From Aurantibacter_A sp039941195 (lineage in GTDB: Bacteria; Bacteroidota; Bacteroidia; Flavobacteriales; Flavobacteriaceae): 64,000 nt of DNA. The stretch is taken from positions 1 through 64,000 of the forward strand of contig NZ_JBDVFA010000027.1 in assembly GCF_039941195.1 (NCBI RefSeq), read 5' to 3'. Below are positions 17,836-26,268 of the stretch, one piece after another (the first letter of the stretch is position 1; each line of letters begins with the position of its first letter). The notes under the pieces were generated by a model. The model ran no database searches and was not told the DNA's origin. It worked only from the letters and a program-made list of their open reading frames with translations. A program made the position numbers and the translations under genes.

Positions 17836-17868
17836 CAAAGATAGTACTATATTCAAAAACGTGACAAT
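17836..17868 (-). promoter_or_regulatory. Candidate housekeeping promoter of miaB
   Basis: On the minus strand ATTG (17868-17865), a 21-bp spacer and TATCTTTG (17843-17836) match the Bacteroidota pattern TTTG-N19-21-TAnnTTTG, with the -7 box perfect. The predicted start would leave a leader of roughly 30 nt before the miaB ATG. Confidence 0.5.
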
Positions 17869-17948
17869 ATGACAGTGTTTTTTAGCACTATTTTAAGGAT
17901 GCTGTCGTTTCTAGACTATTAATAGGTACATACACTAAAAACAACCTT

Positions 17949-18677
17949 ATGAATTTTGAAACTGTCTTACATAAAATTGACGAGCATATTGATCTTGATT
18001 TCGGCACTATTTTCTCTAGGTCTTTCGACTTGTTTAAATTGGTATGGGTACAAGGTTTTGTAACCTTATTACTTACAATTGTTTGTATGCTGCCCTTTTA
18101 TTTGATAATGTATGCTCCTTTAATTGCAATGGGAATTGCTGACCCTGAAGCTATGCAATCTGGAGCAATGCCACCCGTAGCTATGCTGGTCATGTTTATT
18201 GTAATGCCCATATTTATGGTGATTTTTATGATGATAGGTCTTGGGTTAAATGCTGCTTTTCTTCGAATTTGTAAGCATAAAGACTTAAATGCAATGGTTA
18301 AGGATGATTATTTTTATTTCTTGAAAGGGAAAAACCTAGGAAAATTGTTTGTGCTTTCATTGCTCGTATTCGGATTATCATTATTAGGAATGCTCGCTTG
18401 TGGAGTAGGACTAATTTATATGATGGTGCCTATTTCATTAGTACCCGCCTTTTTTGCTTTTAATGAAGAACTTACCCCAATGGAAATGGTAAAGGCGAGT
18501 TTTAAACTTGGAAATAAAAACTGGATTGTAATTTTTGGTTTAATTTTCGTTATGGGTTTTATTGCTCAATTGGGCATGTTTTTATGTTTTATAGGTGTGC
18601 TGTTTACCGCTATGCTATCGAAAGTTCCCGTATATTTTATGTATAAAGACGGCGTAGGTTTTCCTATTGAAGAATAG
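17949..18677 (+). CDS. Polytopic membrane protein of unknown function
   Basis: This 242-residue protein has a soluble N-terminus of about 30 residues (MNFETVLHKIDEHIDLDFG) followed by about five to six hydrophobic segments rich in Met, Leu, Ile and Phe. It ends MYKDGVGFPIEE. The pattern resembles integral membrane proteins of the glycerophosphoryl-diester-phosphodiesterase-membrane-domain or DUF975-like type, but I cannot assign a family. It is divergent from miaB and followed at short distance by the LVIVD lipoprotein gene. Confidence 0.7.
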   Translation: MNFETVLHKIDEHIDLDFGTIFSRSFDLFKLVWVQGFVTLLLTIVCMLPFYLIMYAPLIAMGIADPEAMQSGAMPPVAMLVMFIVMPIFMVIFMMIGLGLNAAFLRICKHKDLNAMVKDDYFYFLKGKNLGKLFVLSLLVFGLSLLGMLACGVGLIYMMVPISLVPAFFAFNEELTPMEMVKASFKLGNKNWIVIFGLIFVMGFIAQLGMFLCFIGVLFTAMLSKVPVYFMYKDGVGFPIEE

Positions 18678-18765
18678 CTTCTTAACGTTTTGTTCATCGA
18701 TCAATAACGCAACCTTTTGCAGGGCTAGCCATCTAAATAGCACAACCCTACAAAAAACAAAAGTT

Positions 18766-20028
18766 ATGAAAAAAGCGTATTTCTTGCTCCTATTTACCAT
18801 TGGTTTAGCATTTGTATCATGTAATAATGATGACGATTCGAGCTCCGGTGAGGATGTTGAATATATAGTCGCTACACCCGTGATGATGAGTCAGGAAGGT
18901 TTTAGAAATAGCGTAACCATTTTACCTCCAAAAGTTATTGATGAATCTGGTAAAATTTATGCTTACAAAAACTACATTTTTGTTAATGATAAATATCAAG
19001 GTGTTCATGTGATTGATAATTCTGACCCTACAAACCCAAAGAAAATAAATTTTATAAAAATTGCCGGGAATGTAGATATCTCTATAAAAGATGATTATTT
19101 GTATGCCGATAGTATTATGGATTTAATTGTGCTCGATATTTCGGATATCAACGCAATTACAGAGGTAAGAAGACTAGAAAATGTATTGCAACAATATTTG
19201 GCATGGCCCGTAGAAGCCGATATTTTTGAATGGGATGGCACTGCTGGCAATAACGATATTCAAGTTGGTTGGGTTACTGAATCGGTTTTTATGACAGAAG
19301 AAGAATATGCAGATAAGTATTTGTATCGAGATGGAGATTTGGCATTGGAAACCGCGAGTGCTTCTGATTCTGGTGGTACGGGGCAAGGTGGTTCGTTAGC
19401 TCGTTTTAAAATTGTAGACGATTTTCTTTATGCAGTAGATAGCCATTACATCAATATTTTTGAAATATCGGATTTAGAACACCCTTTAGATTTGGAAGAT
19501 GTATATGCCGGATTTGATATCGAGACAATTTTTCATCGCGATCAACATTTATTTTTAGGGAGTATGCGCGGCATGTATATATATGATATTTCATCGCCAG
19601 ATAAACCTGTATTCGTTTCAGAATTTGAACATGGTACAGCTTGTGATCCTGTAGTAGTCGATGGCGATTATGCCTATGTTACCCTTAGAGGTGGAAATAA
19701 TTGTGGTGCTACCGAAAGCGGATTATTTATTATTGATATTTCAAATATTAGCAACCCTCAATTAAAAACTTCATATGCGATGGATAGTCCGTATGGCCTT
19801 GGAATAAAAGACGAAAAACTTTTTGTGTGTGATGGAGAATCTGGGTTAAAAGTTTATGATAAAACAGATGTTGAGGACCTAGTTTCGCTTAATCATTTTA
19901 CAGATATTAATACGTTTGATGTTATTCCTTTAGACGAAAATCTATTAATGGTAGGTGATCAAGTGTTGTACCAATACAAATATTTAGATGACAATATTGA
20001 GTTGATCAGTACGTTAGATTTGAAATAG
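18766..20028 (+). CDS. LVIVD-repeat beta-propeller lipoprotein
   Basis: The start at 18766 was chosen over one 99 bp upstream because it gives a lipoprotein leader (MKKAYFLLLFTIGLAFVSCNN) with a Cys at position 20 followed by an acidic Asp/Ser stretch. The 420-residue mature part holds repeated propeller-like blades of the LVIVD type, for example GVHVIDNSDPTNPK, DLIVLDISDINAI, GMYIYDISSPDKP and GLFIIDISNISNPQ. These proteins are surface or periplasmic and of unknown function. An unusual insert lies between blades 2 and 3 (about 160-215). A strong terminator follows. Confidence 0.85.
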   Translation: MKKAYFLLLFTIGLAFVSCNNDDDSSSGEDVEYIVATPVMMSQEGFRNSVTILPPKVIDESGKIYAYKNYIFVNDKYQGVHVIDNSDPTNPKKINFIKIAGNVDISIKDDYLYADSIMDLIVLDISDINAITEVRRLENVLQQYLAWPVEADIFEWDGTAGNNDIQVGWVTESVFMTEEEYADKYLYRDGDLALETASASDSGGTGQGGSLARFKIVDDFLYAVDSHYINIFEISDLEHPLDLEDVYAGFDIETIFHRDQHLFLGSMRGMYIYDISSPDKPVFVSEFEHGTACDPVVVDGDYAYVTLRGGNNCGATESGLFIIDISNISNPQLKTSYAMDSPYGLGIKDEKLFVCDGESGLKVYDKTDVEDLVSLNHFTDINTFDVIPLDENLLMVGDQVLYQYKYLDDNIELISTLDLK

Positions 20029-20048
20029 GTCACCAAAAAAGATGTTGA

Positions 20049-20077
20049 AACACTCCTATTTTAGGGGTGTTTTTTTT
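20049..20077 (+). terminator. Terminator after the LVIVD lipoprotein gene
   Basis: A 9-bp stem (AACACTCCT / AGGGGTGTT, one G-T pair) with a 5-nt loop is followed by a run of eight T. Confidence 0.88.
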
Positions 20078-20118
20078 GTTTATATATTAAGGTAGGACAT
20101 CATATAAATTTTTTGATA

Positions 20119-20126
20119 TACATTTG
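20119..20126 (+). promoter_or_regulatory. Possible -7 box of topA
   Basis: TACATTTG matches the Bacteroidota -7 consensus TAnnTTTG exactly, 19 bp before the chosen topA ATG. No -33 TTTG is found at the normal distance, so the call is tentative. Confidence 0.4.
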
Positions 20127-20145
20127 TCCCCTCAAATTTAATTAC

Positions 20146-22653
20146 ATGGCTAAGAATTTAGTAATCGTAGAGTCACCTGCAAAGGCAAAGACTATAGAGA
20201 AGTTTCTAGGGAAAGATTTTAAGGTAGAGTCTAGTTTTGGGCATATCGCAGATCTTCCTTCCAAAGAACTCGGGGTAGATGTTGATAACAATTTTGAACC
20301 CAAATATATAGTTGACACCGATAAGAAGGCATTAGTCAAAAAACTAAAGGATTTAGCGAAGAAAGCAGAAACGATATGGCTCGCGAGTGATGAAGACCGG
20401 GAGGGAGAGGCAATATCTTGGCACTTAAGTGAAACTTTAGGTTTGGATAAAGACAAAACGAAAAGAATCGTTTTTAATTCAATTACTAAATCAGCCATTC
20501 AAAAGGCAATTGAGAATCCAAGAGATATCAATTATAATCTTGTTAATGCACAACAAGCTAGAAGGGTATTGGATCGTTTGGTAGGTTACCAACTTTCGCC
20601 AGTACTTTGGAAAAAAATAAAACCAGGTCTTTCTGCTGGCCGTGTGCAATCGGTAGCAGTTCGTTTAATTGTAGAACGCGAAAGAGATATTGAAGGGTTT
20701 ACACCAGAGGCATCTTTTAAAATTGCTGCTGAGTTTAAAACAGAAAGTGGTAGCGTTTTTCAAGCGAAATTGAATAAGACTTTTAATTCGAAAGAAGAAG
20801 CGCAAGCATTTTTAGATAAAAACTTAGGAGCAAATTTCTCTGTTGGTAATCTAGATAAAAAACCAGCTAAGAAATCACCTTCGGCACCTTTTACAACGTC
20901 GACATTACAACAAGAAGCATCTCGTAAATTATATTTTTCGGTGGGTAGAACCATGCAGGTTGCGCAACGTTTGTACGAAGCGGGACTTATAACCTATATG
21001 AGAACCGATAGTGTAAATTTATCTACGGAAGCAGTTAATGCAGCTAAAGATGCCATTATAGAAAATTACGGTGAGTCGTATAGTACGGTTCGTAATTTTA
21101 AGGGAAAATCTAAAGGAGCGCAAGAAGCGCATGAGGCTGTTAGACCTACTGATATGAAAAATCAGTCGCCTTCTTTAGAACGTGATCAGGCAAAATTATA
21201 TGAATTGATATGGAAACGTACCATTGCATCACAAATGAGTGATGCGCAATTGGAACGTACCAATGTGAAAATAAAAGCGAGCACCCATTCTGATGATTTC
21301 TCAGCAAACGGTGAGGTGATTAAATTTGATGGTTTCCTAAAAGTTTATATGGAAGGCTTGGATGATGAAGATCAAGCAGAAGAGCAAGAAGGAATGTTGC
21401 CAGCAATGAAAGTTGGTGATGCTTTAAGCAACAATTACATTACAGCTACCGAACGTTTTACAAGGCCTCCATATCGTTATACAGAAGCTTCTTTAGTAAA
21501 AAAATTAGAAGAATTAGGTATTGGTAGACCATCTACATATGCCCCAACAATTTCTACAATTCAAAATAGAAAGTATGTTGAAAAGGGTACTGTTGAAGGA
21601 GTGGAACGTAATTATGCACAATTGCTTTTAGAAAATAATGCAATTGCTGAAAAGAAATTGACTGAAACTATTGGTTCTGAAAAAGGTAAATTGGTGCCAA
21701 CAGATATAGGAATGATAGTAAATGACTTTTTAGTGAGTCATTTCGCAAATATTCTAGATTATAATTTTACGGCAAGTGTAGAAGAGAATTTTGATGAGAT
21801 TGCAGAAGGCTCGGATGATTGGCAAAAAGTAATTAAAGATTTCTATAACGATTTTCATCCGAATGTGCTCGATGTTGAAGAAAATGCAGATCGCGCAAGT
21901 GGGGAAAGAGTTTTGGGTAAAGATCCGAAAACGGGTCGCCAAGTTTCTGTTCGTTTAGGGCGCTTTGGACCAATGGTGCAAATTGGAACTGCTGATGAAG
22001 AAGAAAAGCCACAATTTGCTAGTCTTTTACCAGAGCACTCTTTGGCTACTATTTCTTTTGATGAAGCCATGGAGCTTTTTAAATTACCTAGAACTTTAGG
22101 TGAATATAAAGGAGAAGAAGTATTAGCGAATGTAGGTCGTTTTGGACCTTATGTTAAGTTTGGTGCTAAATTTGTTTCTTTAGCAAAAGGAGAAAGTGCT
22201 TTTGATGTTGATTTAGATAGAGCTATTGAACTTATTGTTGAAAAGGAAAAAGCAGATGCACCTATTTATAATTATGAAAACAAAGATGTAACCAAAGGTA
22301 CGGGTCGTTTTGGACCGTTTATTAAGTGGGATGGCATGTTTATTAACGTAAATAAAAAATACGATTTCGATAATTTAACTGAAGCTGATTTAATTGAGCT
22401 TATTGAAGTTAAAAAACAGAAAGAGATTGATAAAGTTGTGCAGAATTGGGAAGAAGATGGTATTCGTATTGAAAAAGCACGATGGGGTCGTCACAATATT
22501 ATTAAAGGTAAGATAAAAGTAGAAATCGCAAAATCTGTTGATGCTACTAAAATTACACTAGAAGCTGCCAAAGAGCTTATTGAAAAAAAGACACCTAAAA
22601 AGAAAACTAGAGCGAAAGCTAAACCAAAAGCAAAAGCGAAAGCAAAGAAGTAG
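20146..22653 (+). CDS. topA: DNA topoisomerase I
   Basis: The start at 20146 (MAKNLVIVESPAKAKTIEKF) gives the canonical TOPRIM beginning; a frame-extending ATG 33 bp upstream is unlikely. Numbered from there, the TOPRIM acidic residues are E9 and D82/D84/E86 (SDEDREGEA), and the active-site Tyr is Y284 in LITYMRTDS. After the catalytic core come C-terminal repeats of the GRFGP(F/Y/M)(I/V)K type rather than four-cysteine zinc fingers, as is usual in this phylum. The last 25 or so residues form a Lys/Ala-rich tail (AKAKPKAKAKAKK) resembling the histone-like protein at 10 kb. It relaxes negative supercoils. Confidence 0.97.
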   Translation: MAKNLVIVESPAKAKTIEKFLGKDFKVESSFGHIADLPSKELGVDVDNNFEPKYIVDTDKKALVKKLKDLAKKAETIWLASDEDREGEAISWHLSETLGLDKDKTKRIVFNSITKSAIQKAIENPRDINYNLVNAQQARRVLDRLVGYQLSPVLWKKIKPGLSAGRVQSVAVRLIVERERDIEGFTPEASFKIAAEFKTESGSVFQAKLNKTFNSKEEAQAFLDKNLGANFSVGNLDKKPAKKSPSAPFTTSTLQQEASRKLYFSVGRTMQVAQRLYEAGLITYMRTDSVNLSTEAVNAAKDAIIENYGESYSTVRNFKGKSKGAQEAHEAVRPTDMKNQSPSLERDQAKLYELIWKRTIASQMSDAQLERTNVKIKASTHSDDFSANGEVIKFDGFLKVYMEGLDDEDQAEEQEGMLPAMKVGDALSNNYITATERFTRPPYRYTEASLVKKLEELGIGRPSTYAPTISTIQNRKYVEKGTVEGVERNYAQLLLENNAIAEKKLTETIGSEKGKLVPTDIGMIVNDFLVSHFANILDYNFTASVEENFDEIAEGSDDWQKVIKDFYNDFHPNVLDVEENADRASGERVLGKDPKTGRQVSVRLGRFGPMVQIGTADEEEKPQFASLLPEHSLATISFDEAMELFKLPRTLGEYKGEEVLANVGRFGPYVKFGAKFVSLAKGESAFDVDLDRAIELIVEKEKADAPIYNYENKDVTKGTGRFGPFIKWDGMFINVNKKYDFDNLTEADLIELIEVKKQKEIDKVVQNWEEDGIRIEKARWGRHNIIKGKIKVEIAKSVDATKITLEAAKELIEKKTPKKKTRAKAKPKAKAKAKK

Positions 22654-22673
22654 TCTTTTAAAACAAATATACT

Positions 22674-22707
22674 AGAGTCCTAAAAATTTAATTTTTAGGA
22701 CTCTTTT
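22674..22707 (+). terminator. topA terminator
   Basis: A perfect 14-bp stem (AGAGTCCTAAAAAT and its complement) with a TTA loop is followed by TTTT, 20 bp after the topA stop codon. Confidence 0.9.
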
Positions 22708-22815
22708 ACTTTTTATAAGTCGCTGATTAATATTCTTTAGAGAATTATCAATTTGCTATTGCTCCGTACAGGTTATCCGAATAACTTTGCAAACGAACAC
22801 TAAATATTACACTAA

Positions 22816-23973
22816 ATGGCTTACGATTTTTTAGTTCCAGTTGCTGATAAAGTTTTGGCGCACTGCGAATTATTACCAGAACAATCTATAGGAAAGAACA
22901 TTAATGCACATACTGCAAAAAATGGATTGCCTGTTTTGGCAAATGTTTCTATGGCAATTATTGGTGTTAGAGAATCGAGAAATGCTTTTGAAAAGAAGAC
23001 TGAAAAATTAGATACAACAGCTATTCGAATACAGTTTTACAAATTACTTATGGGTAATTGGAACTCTTCTTTGGTAGATATGGGCGACATTGAGGAAGGA
23101 GAAAGTGTAGAGGATACCTATTTTGTAGTTAAAGAAATTGTAGCTGGCTTGCTCGAAGAAAAAGTAATACCTATTATAATAGGAGCTACTCAAGATATTA
23201 CTTATCCTGCTTATAGAGCTTTCGACGGTATTAGAAGTATGATAAATTTGGTGTCGATAGATAGTCGATTTGACTTTGGAATTGACGATGAGTTAATTTC
23301 ATCACATTCTTATATGAGTAAAATCATTACAGATAAGCCAAATAACCTATTCAATTTTTCGAATTTGGCCTACCAAAGTTACTTTAATGCACAAGAAGAA
23401 ATGGACCTTATGGAGCGTCTATTTTTCGATTCGTGTAGACTTGGAGAATTAGCTTCAGATTTAAGTTTAGCAGAACCGACCTTGCGCGATGCGAATATGG
23501 TGAGTTTGGATACACGTGCTATTCGTGCAGCAGAAATGGGGATGTCTGATAACTTTTCACCAAACGGATTAACAGGTAGAGAGGTTTGTGCCTTGGCGAG
23601 ATATGCTGGCATAAGTGACCGGGTTGACGCATTTGGCGTGTATGAAATGGATAATAATATGCAATCTAGTCAACTAGTAGCGCAAATTATTTGGTATTTT
23701 ATTGAAGGCTATAACTTTAGAGTAAAAGAATCACCATACTTAAATAAGGAAGATTTTACCAAATATAATGTACCAACAGAAACAGAGCATCTGGTGTATT
23801 ATAAAAGTAATCTCACAGATAGGTGGTGGGTAGAGCTTCCATCAATTTATGCTTCACATACTAAAGCAAATATGATGTCGTTATTACCCTGCACAGAAAA
23901 GGACTATTTAGACGCTTGTGATCAGAATATACCTGAACGCTGGTTTAAGGCCTACAAGAAAGGGTATAATTGA
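22816..23973 (+). CDS. Arginase/formimidoylglutamase-fold protein with degenerate metal site
   Basis: This 385-residue protein aligns by motif order with the ureohydrolase (arginase/agmatinase/HutG) family. The three metal-binding motifs are altered: GGxH becomes GATQD (Q126), DAHxD becomes DSRFD (149-153, R151 replaces His), and SxDxD becomes SLDTR (230-234, R234 replaces Asp). Half of the usual Mn ligands are therefore absent and ordinary ureohydrolase activity is unlikely. It is encoded directly upstream of gldK on the same strand, 119 bp away, suggesting a link to the T9SS/gliding apparatus. Family fold is likely; loss of activity is inferred. Confidence 0.75.
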   Translation: MAYDFLVPVADKVLAHCELLPEQSIGKNINAHTAKNGLPVLANVSMAIIGVRESRNAFEKKTEKLDTTAIRIQFYKLLMGNWNSSLVDMGDIEEGESVEDTYFVVKEIVAGLLEEKVIPIIIGATQDITYPAYRAFDGIRSMINLVSIDSRFDFGIDDELISSHSYMSKIITDKPNNLFNFSNLAYQSYFNAQEEMDLMERLFFDSCRLGELASDLSLAEPTLRDANMVSLDTRAIRAAEMGMSDNFSPNGLTGREVCALARYAGISDRVDAFGVYEMDNNMQSSQLVAQIIWYFIEGYNFRVKESPYLNKEDFTKYNVPTETEHLVYYKSNLTDRWWVELPSIYASHTKANMMSLLPCTEKDYLDACDQNIPERWFKAYKKGYN

Positions 23974-24092
23974 TCAAGTTTTTTTTAAAGTTACATAGTA
24001 CTTGACACAATAATTTACTCAAAATGTAGTTTTAGTGAGTAGAAAAATAATGTGTTTACAGTTTATAACCATAATCGAAATTAACCTAAAGT

Positions 24093-25454
24093 ATGAAAAA
24101 GCTATTGTTATCATCTATAGCGTTTGTTTTTTTACTCACAAGTTGTGGGTCTAAGACAAAAGGAGAACTAGTCGGAGCTCAAGGAAAACGTTGGTATCCG
24201 GAGAAACCTTACGGAATGGAATTGATCCCTCAGGGTTCTTTCATTATGGGTAAGAGTGAAGAAGATCAAGCTAAAGTTCTCAACGCACCAACTAAAACTG
24301 TTACAGTACGTTCATTCTATATGGATGATACCGAAATAACGAACAGTGAATACCGACAATTTGTAGAATGGGTGAAAGATTCTGTTGCAAGAACAAAATT
24401 AGCCATTTTAGCCGACGAACTAGGTCTTAGCCCAGAAGATGGCGGAATTGGTGATTATGCATTTAAAGATGCTGATACAACTAAATCTTCTGCGTACGAT
24501 AAGTATATGTTGGATAATTATTCTGGTATGGGAGAAACTGGTTATGAAGGAAGAGGACTAAATTTAGATGAAGATCTAATTTGGGATACTGCTGATTATC
24601 CAGATGAATACTATACCGAAATTATGGATTCATTATATATTCCAGAAGAGGAATCTTATAATGGACAACGTACAATTGACGTAACAAAATTGAAATATAA
24701 GTACAACTGGATGGATATTGCTGCTGCTGCTCGTTCTAAAACGGGTAGAAGAAAAGACTTTATCAGACATGAAGAGTTGGAAATTTATCCTGATACAACA
24801 GTTTGGATTCGTGATTTCGAATATTCGTACAACGAACCAATGCACAACGATTATTTCTGGCATGATGCATATAGCGATTATCCAGTAGTTGGTATCTCTT
24901 GGGAGCAAGCGAGAGCTTTTTGTAACTGGAGAACAAAGTTTAAAAACGACGATCAAAAAGAAAAAGGAAAGCAGTTTGTTAATCAATTTAGATTACCTAC
25001 TGAAGCTGAATGGGAATATGCAGCAAGAGGTGGTATCGAAGGTGGTACGTACCCATGGGGTGGTCCATATGTTATTAGTGACACAGGTTGCTACATGGCA
25101 AACTTTAAACCACAGCGTGGAGATTATGCAGCTGATGCAGCTCTATATACTGTAGAAGCTAAATCTTACGAGCCAAACGATTTTAACCTGTACAATATGG
25201 CTGGTAACGTTTCTGAATGGACTAACTCTAGTTACGATTCTGATTCTTACGATTATGTTTCAACTATGAACCCGAATGGTAGTAATGGTCCTAATCAAAG
25301 AAAAGTTATTCGTGGTGGTTCTTGGAAAGATGTTGCTTATTTCTTGCAAGTAAGTACAAGAGATTATGAATATGCTGATTCTGCTCGTAGTTATGTAGGT
25401 TTTAGAACCGTACAAGATTATATGGGAGAAGAAGATTTTAACTTAACGAAATAA
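24093..25454 (+). CDS. gldK: T9SS/gliding lipoprotein GldK
   Basis: This 453-residue lipoprotein has a leader ending LLTSCGS. The body is a formylglycine-generating-enzyme-like (SUMF1) domain: GMELIPQGSFIMGKSEED near 40, YMDDTEITNSEYRQF near 85, RLPTEAEWEYAARGG near 305, NMAGNVSEWTNSS near 370 and RKVIRGGSWKD near 410. GldK forms, with GldN, the periplasmic ring attached to the outer membrane that surrounds the T9SS motor. It is the first gene of gldKLMN. GldK proteins are not known to keep the FGE enzymatic function. Confidence 0.96.
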   Translation: MKKLLLSSIAFVFLLTSCGSKTKGELVGAQGKRWYPEKPYGMELIPQGSFIMGKSEEDQAKVLNAPTKTVTVRSFYMDDTEITNSEYRQFVEWVKDSVARTKLAILADELGLSPEDGGIGDYAFKDADTTKSSAYDKYMLDNYSGMGETGYEGRGLNLDEDLIWDTADYPDEYYTEIMDSLYIPEEESYNGQRTIDVTKLKYKYNWMDIAAAARSKTGRRKDFIRHEELEIYPDTTVWIRDFEYSYNEPMHNDYFWHDAYSDYPVVGISWEQARAFCNWRTKFKNDDQKEKGKQFVNQFRLPTEAEWEYAARGGIEGGTYPWGGPYVISDTGCYMANFKPQRGDYAADAALYTVEAKSYEPNDFNLYNMAGNVSEWTNSSYDSDSYDYVSTMNPNGSNGPNQRKVIRGGSWKDVAYFLQVSTRDYEYADSARSYVGFRTVQDYMGEEDFNLTK

Positions 25455-25563
25455 ATTAAACCTAAATAGTAACCTGTCTTTGAATTATTTTAAGGATAGA
25501 AATAAAATCAAAAGTTAACCAAATCCTTATTATTAACATTAAACTTAAATTAAATTAAAAATT

Positions 25564-26214
25564 ATGGCACAGTCAAAAGCAACAAAGAAATTATTCGCAA
25601 TGGCCTACGGTCTTGGAGCATCAATTGTAATTATAGGTGCATTATTCAAAATTTTACACTGGGAATTTGGCCCACTAACAGGTAGTTTATTACTTGCAAT
25701 CGGTCTTATTACAGAAGCACTTATTTTCGCTATTAGTGCATTTGAACCTGTAGATGATGAATTAGATTGGTCTTTAGTATACCCAGAATTAGCAGGTGGT
25801 ACTGCTCAAGATAGAAAAAATGAAGTAGCTGAAATTAAAGAAACTGAAGCTTCATTATCTGGAAAATTAGATGAGTTATTAAAAGAAGCTGGTGTTGATG
25901 CACAACTTATGGAAAGTTTAGGAACTAGTATCCGTAACTTCGAAGGAGCTGCAAAAGGTATCGCACCTACAGTTGATGCAATGGAATCTACTAGAAAGTA
26001 TTCTGACGAAATGGTTCAGGCTGCTTCTCAAATGGAATCATTAAACAGCTTATACAAAGTACAATTAGAAAGTGCTAGTAAACAAGCATCTGTAAATGAA
26101 GAGCAATTGCAAAATGCTGCTGCTTTAAAAGACCAAATGCAATCTTTAGCTACTAACCTTTCTTCATTGAATGGAGTTTATGGTGGTATGTTAACTGCAA
26201 TGAACAAAAGCTAA
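25564..26214 (+). CDS. gldL: T9SS/gliding motor protein GldL
   Basis: This 216-residue inner-membrane protein has two N-terminal transmembrane helices (about 12-31 and 38-60) and a long helical cytoplasmic C-terminus. Charged residues within the helices, K29, H32, E51 and E61, fall where the proton-pathway residues K27/H30/E49/E59 of Flavobacterium johnsoniae GldL would lie (offset of two, from memory). GldL with GldM forms the proton-driven rotary motor powering secretion and gliding. The gene is 109 bp after gldK and 54 bp before gldM. Confidence 0.96.
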   Translation: MAQSKATKKLFAMAYGLGASIVIIGALFKILHWEFGPLTGSLLLAIGLITEALIFAISAFEPVDDELDWSLVYPELAGGTAQDRKNEVAEIKETEASLSGKLDELLKEAGVDAQLMESLGTSIRNFEGAAKGIAPTVDAMESTRKYSDEMVQAASQMESLNSLYKVQLESASKQASVNEEQLQNAAALKDQMQSLATNLSSLNGVYGGMLTAMNKS

Positions 26215-26268
26215 TTAGTTTTAGTAAATAACCCCAAATTGAATATTAATTAAAACTAATTAGAAAAC

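Noticed and set aside
18667..18765. Longer N-terminus of the LVIVD protein
   Set aside because: The downstream ATG gives a clear lipoprotein leader; the extension has no leader and overlaps the previous gene.
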